A stretch of DNA of 6,953 nt from CAZXVU01 sp964644465. GTDB lineage: Bacteria; Chlamydiota; Chlamydiia; Chlamydiales; SM23-39. Position numbers and translations under genes: made by a program. The notes beneath the pieces were generated by a model that ran no database searches, was not told the origin of the DNA, and worked only from the letters and a program-made list of their open reading frames with translations. The stretch is taken from positions 1-6,953 of the forward strand of contig CAZXVU010000111.1 in the NCBI GenBank assembly GCA_964644465.1, read 5' to 3'. This document shows, piece by piece, positions 4,124-6,953 of the stretch. The number at the start of each line of letters is the position of its first letter. Position 1 is the first letter of the stretch.

Positions 4124-6733
4124 TTAGGAGTTGAGCTGAGGCAAATAGGGCGAAACCATTGCTTTGCGTGAATTGATCGAGCCTGCATTATAACGGAGAA
4201 CTGCAATCGGCAGATTTTTCTTCGATTTTTTCTGCGGAATTTCAATGAAGCTTTCTTTAAAGATCATCGAAAGCTCATCTGCATTTGACCCCAGGAATTC
4301 TACTTCAAACTGATTGTTTTTAAGAGCAGGCGAGGATTGGAACGCATTTAAAAAGCGTTTTAAATGCTCAATGGAAGTCTCTTCCTGAGTCACCCAAATC
4401 CAAAGCTCATCCTTATGTGTATATTTCCCCTGAGTGCCTTTGTGCACTTCTTCAGCGCTTACAATCGTGCTGATCATATGGATATGAAGATCGATTTCCA
4501 CTTTTTCTTTATAAGCTTCCATGGACATTTCGAGCCAAACTTTGCGTATTGCATCAGCATGCTTCTCAAAAAGTGGAATATTGTTCGCGAACATTTTCGT
4601 CTGACCGACGCGGCAGCATCCATTTTGCTCTTTTGTATCCGCAAAAAAGTTAGACAGCTCCCCTTTAGAAGCCAGATGAATATTCTTCTCCACTTCTTTT
4701 TCGCGATATTCATATACCTTGCGATAGAGCGAATACATATCATCATTCTTTAAAATCCGCTCAGCGCTCTTTTTAGCAAAACTCTTATCGCGAGGAAGGT
4801 CATCGAGAGCGATGATTTCCACTTCTTTGCCTAGCACGAGAGTTTTCATCCGATTTAGAAGAGAAACCACACAGTCGACATCGATAGAACTGACTTTGCT
4901 CAATAAATCGGTGTCATCGAGGATCGCATAGAGGAAATGGAGATATTCCATATACTCCCGGTCTGGATGCACGAAGAAATCGCTTTTTGATTCAGCGGCG
5001 AGTTTCTTGCGCAGAAGACGCTGCAAAATCCGAATCGATGATGGAGAAAATTCTTTAGCTGAATGGTGGATTTGTTGATTGATCTCGCTTAAATCTTGTC
5101 CGGCGAGGCTATAGCGGTCATTGATCTGAAAAGCTCTCTGAGCGACAAGCGAATTGCTGGACTGTGCGTCGGCAATAATCGCCATTGGCGGTGAAAATGT
5201 ATTCAAAGACGATTTATGGTGGTCGATTACGCTGATGACCTCCAAATAGGAAGGGATCGTCATTTCTTCTCTGTTGCAGAAGTCTCTTAAAGAGACTGTT
5301 CCGAGAATGTTTTTCCTCAAATCTCCTGCTAAAATAATTCCGACGGGATACATTTTTCCATGGTCGGGATACGCAACAGTCAGGTATGGATACGAGGCCA
5401 TTTTATTGCGGATTTCTTCAACATCGGAGCGGACAGTTACATAGGTTGGATGGTGGCCGAATACTTCGCTTTTTGTTTTGAGGGCGATATCGAGTGTTTC
5501 GAGGCGGCCGCGGATTTTAAAAATGCCCTCATGAAGGCCGCGGACCATCTTTTCTAAAAACGTAAAGATCCGGGGACGTTCTTCCAACAAATGTCCTTTT
5601 GCATCGAACAATTTGTCTTTTTTAACCGCTTTCAGAATCACTTCTAAACTTTCAAAGTGAATATCTGCGAGTTTGGCCAAATGGAGACCGATTTCTTCGA
5701 AATTGCACTCCAGTCCTTTTTTGATGCCCAGAACATGTTTTAAAAAATCGTCGACTTGCTTTCTCTGCTTGGAGGAAAACTCATGAGCGGGTTCGCAATG
5801 GGTCACTTTGAGGCCAAAGAGCTTCTTTAAAATCGGCTCGATGTCATCAAAAGAGAGTTTTTCCTTGGCGAACAGAGTGATCAGATGGAGGTGTAGGCTA
5901 TTTTCAAACCACCTTAGGCAGCTGCTGAGCAAGATGATGACTTGCCGCACTCCTTCCACATCGAAGTTGCGCCAGTCGCCTAAATAAAACCCATTTTCAT
6001 TCACTATGACGACAGCATTTAGGTCTCTTTCATGGTCGATGCTGGTGATCGAATCTGAAGGCATTTTCCGGATCAGCCCTTTTTGGGTCATCAAGTCATT
6101 CCCAGTAATGCCTAAGGCTGTTCGCGTCTTCGCTAAATGCGTGAATACGGCAGGCCCAAAGACATCCCGGAAAATCCAATCGATCTCAATCTGAGAAGCT
6201 GGAGGGCCTCCTGGAAGATTCCAGAGATGAAGTCCGTCTCCGACGCGGGCAGCAAAAGCGTCCATCCATCCCCAAAAAGAGGCAACGGTCGTATCGAGAT
6301 CGGGAGATTTATGCGCAGTGACAAAATGGGTCCCTTCATAAATCTTGCCCATTCCAATGGGAAACAAGACCTGGTAATCGTTTCTTTCTACCCATTTTCC
6401 AGCGATCTTGGCCCTAACGTGGTAGTTTTCTTCAAAGCTAAGACCCGAAAATTGATTGAGCCATAGTTCAAAGCTAGTGAAGCTGTAGTGATGTAAAAGT
6501 TTTCCTTCATCGACTTTTTCAACGAAATCGAGGACTTCGGAAAGGATGAAGCAAGGTTCCGGTTCCTTTTGTATCAGCTCTAAAAGAACCCGGTTGATCC
6601 GCTCGCTCCGCTTCCTATCGATCAAGTCTTTAAATTCTTTTTTTTCAAATTCCTTGAAAACGGCATCTATGCGAGGAAATTTTTTCTTAGGGACGGAATA
6701 CTCTCCTAGGAGAGCCGATTTTTGTTTTGTCAT
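4124..6733 (-). CDS. Large DHH/DHHA2 phosphoesterase, family II pyrophosphatase-like
   Basis: The 869-residue protein carries the metal-binding motifs of family II (Mn-dependent) pyrophosphatases: TAHKSPDLDTTVASF (139-153; His141, Asp145, Asp147), SVIDHHKSS (501-509, the DHH motif), ADAQSSNSLVA (521-531) and AILDDTDLL (603-611). A DHHA2-type C-terminal domain follows, with CCRVGQTKM (706-714), DLHIHMISTIVSAEE (748-762) and a final SRKAMVSPYLPQL (855-867) that matches the substrate-binding SRKxxVxPxL motif. Two CBS-like segments lie between motif 1 and DHH (about 214-256 and 429-486), separated by a helical stretch of about 170 residues; CBS domains regulate some pyrophosphatases by adenine nucleotides. 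Odd features are a 135-residue N-terminal extension and a length about twice that of CBS-pyrophosphatases. Probable role: hydrolysis of pyrophosphate or a related phosphoester in the cytoplasm. The start at 6733 has a weak GGA six bases upstream. It converges on khpA. Confidence 0.8.
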   Translation of the reverse strand: MTKQKSALLGEYSVPKKKFPRIDAVFKEFEKKEFKDLIDRKRSERINRVLLELIQKEPEPCFILSEVLDFVEKVDEGKLLHHYSFTSFELWLNQFSGLSFEENYHVRAKIAGKWVERNDYQVLFPIGMGKIYEGTHFVTAHKSPDLDTTVASFWGWMDAFAARVGDGLHLWNLPGGPPASQIEIDWIFRDVFGPAVFTHLAKTRTALGITGNDLMTQKGLIRKMPSDSITSIDHERDLNAVVIVNENGFYLGDWRNFDVEGVRQVIILLSSCLRWFENSLHLHLITLFAKEKLSFDDIEPILKKLFGLKVTHCEPAHEFSSKQRKQVDDFLKHVLGIKKGLECNFEEIGLHLAKLADIHFESLEVILKAVKKDKLFDAKGHLLEERPRIFTFLEKMVRGLHEGIFKIRGRLETLDIALKTKSEVFGHHPTYVTVRSDVEEIRNKMASYPYLTVAYPDHGKMYPVGIILAGDLRKNILGTVSLRDFCNREEMTIPSYLEVISVIDHHKSSLNTFSPPMAIIADAQSSNSLVAQRAFQINDRYSLAGQDLSEINQQIHHSAKEFSPSSIRILQRLLRKKLAAESKSDFFVHPDREYMEYLHFLYAILDDTDLLSKVSSIDVDCVVSLLNRMKTLVLGKEVEIIALDDLPRDKSFAKKSAERILKNDDMYSLYRKVYEYREKEVEKNIHLASKGELSNFFADTKEQNGCCRVGQTKMFANNIPLFEKHADAIRKVWLEMSMEAYKEKVEIDLHIHMISTIVSAEEVHKGTQGKYTHKDELWIWVTQEETSIEHLKRFLNAFQSSPALKNNQFEVEFLGSNADELSMIFKESFIEIPQKKSKKNLPIAVLRYNAGSINSRKAMVSPYLPQLNS

Positions 6734-6754
6734 AGATTTCCATTTTCAAGAGCA

Positions 6755-6773
6755 GTTCTCATCTAGTGAGAAC
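6755..6773 (-). promoter_or_regulatory. Hairpin in the DHH gene leader
   Basis: GTTCTCA (6755-6761) and TGAGAAC (6767-6773) are perfect complements with a five-base TCTAG loop. The hairpin lies 21 nt before the DHH start codon and abuts the branched element to its right. No T-run follows it on the - strand, so it is a leader structure or operator rather than a terminator. Confidence 0.4.
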
Positions 6774-6865
6774 GCAGGACTCCCCCTCGGCGGGCAGCGA
6801 AAACGCTGTCCCGTCATCTCGGGGTCCGGTTCGCGCGCTGCATCGCGCTTCACTTCGAGTCCCGC
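6774..6865 (-). ncRNA. GC-rich 92-nt branched fold (structured RNA or small repeat element)
   Basis: Read on the - strand, the ends GCGGGACTC and GAGTCCTGC pair over 9 bp with one G-U. Inside are GCGCG-ATGCAG-CGCGC (hairpin), a CCCC/GGGG stem, and on top of that a hairpin GACAGCG-TTTT-CGCTGCC with one mismatch near its base. By my count 64 of 92 bases are G or C (about 70 percent), far above the flanking genes. Terminal inverted repeats of a short GC-rich block could mark a non-autonomous mobile repeat; alternatively it is a structured leader or small RNA between tRNA-Arg and the DHH gene. The right-hand end, TTCGAGTCCCGC on the + strand, resembles a tRNA T-arm, but no tRNA fits. No known RNA family was recognised. 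Confidence 0.4.
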
Positions 6866-6867
6866 AC

Positions 6868-6889
6868 GAAAGCCAATCAATTGGCTTTC
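6868..6889. repeat. Perfect 22-nt inverted repeat after the tRNA
   Basis: GAAAGCCAAT (6868-6877) and ATTGGCTTTC (6880-6889) are exact complements around CA, giving a 9-bp stem with a TCAA tetraloop if folded as RNA. It lies 11 nt beyond the tRNA 3' end and two bases from the branched element. Without a U-tract it is not a classical terminator. Confidence 0.55.
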
Positions 6890-6890
6890 T

Positions 6891-6907
6891 TCAATCCTTC
6901 GGATTGA
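6891..6907. repeat. Inverted repeat that includes the tRNA acceptor 3' strand
   Basis: TCAATCC (6891-6897) and GGATTGA (6901-6907) are exact complements around TTC. The right arm is the template of the tRNA-Arg acceptor 3' strand. On the - strand the precursor therefore reads TCAATCC-GAA-GGATTGA, with the trailer copy matching the expected, unseen 5' acceptor strand. Confidence 0.7.
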
Positions 6908-6953
6908 GCAGGACTCGAACCTGCGACCGCCCGCTTAGAAGGCGGGTGCTCTA
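6900..6953 (-). tRNA. tRNA-Arg(UCU), 3' three-quarters (partial)
   Basis: On the - strand the sequence gives the D-stem 3' side GAGC, the anticodon stem CCCGC/GCGGG around loop CTTCTAA (anticodon TCT, template AGA at 6937-6939), a five-base variable loop CGGTC, the T-arm GCAGG-TTCGAGT-CCTGC, the acceptor 3' strand TCAATCC and discriminator G (6900). CCA is not encoded. UCU reads AGA and AGG arginine codons, which are frequent in the genes here. The 5' acceptor strand and most of the D-arm lie beyond the right edge. The gene is on the same strand as the DHH gene, about 170 nt upstream of it. Confidence 0.93.

Noticed and set aside
6774..6865. A second, degenerate tRNA gene
   Set aside because: TTCGAGTCCCGC looks like half a T-arm and GCAGGACTC repeats the tRNA-Arg T-stem, but no anticodon arm or 5' T-stem strand can be placed.
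6546..6938. Open frame of 130 codons on the + strand ending in EQDSNLRPPA
   Set aside because: It is antisense to the DHH gene and runs into the tRNA. Its last residues are the familiar artefact of translating a tRNA complement.
1..6953. CRISPR array, insertion sequence, toxin-antitoxin or defence system
   Set aside because: No regularly spaced repeats, transposase, Cas or toxin-antitoxin motifs were seen on either strand.

Overview
The window reads as a compact bacterial chromosome segment of moderate GC content, most likely from an environmental (amoeba- or invertebrate-associated) member of the Chlamydiota. The lineage is an inference. It rests on a short glutamyl-tRNA reductase of chlamydial size, on the order hemA / small protein / RluD-type pseudouridine synthase / small KH protein (which, from unchecked memory, resembles the CT662 to CT657 neighbourhood of Chlamydia trachomatis), and on a tRNA gene without an encoded CCA. 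An AsnRS C-terminus at the left edge points away from Chlamydia proper, which makes Asn-tRNA by transamidation.

Layout. Positions 1-109 (+) hold the last residues of asparaginyl-tRNA synthetase. They meet hemA (106-1101, -) tail to tail, and the two stop codons overlap inside a 16-bp palindrome. A 203-nt spacer with three inverted repeats separates hemA from recX (1335-1901, -). From 1933 the + strand takes over: a promoter and a 92-aa protein of unknown function (1981-2259), a very good promoter and a 52-aa charged peptide (2342-2500), then rluD (2544-3518), whose start codon lies in the loop of a terminator-like hairpin. A gap of about 270 nt holds a strongly folded RNA-like element (3556-3668) and the khpA leader. 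khpA (3788-4033) ends at a clear intrinsic terminator. A short hexanucleotide array separates it from a converging 869-aa DHH/DHHA2 phosphoesterase with family II pyrophosphatase motifs (4124-6733, -). The right end is an almost continuous run of hairpins, including a GC-rich 92-nt branched element, followed by a partial tRNA-Arg(UCU) gene on the - strand.

Most genes belong to tRNA charging, rRNA modification and RNA binding (asnS, rluD, khpA, tRNA-Arg), with one tetrapyrrole gene (hemA; its product uses Glu-tRNA), one recombination regulator (recX) and one pyrophosphate or nucleotide phosphoesterase. I saw no mobile element, CRISPR array or defence system. The least explained parts are the folded non-coding stretches at 3556-3668 and 6755-6907, the rluD start hairpin, the two tiny genes before rluD, and the unusual architecture of the DHH protein.
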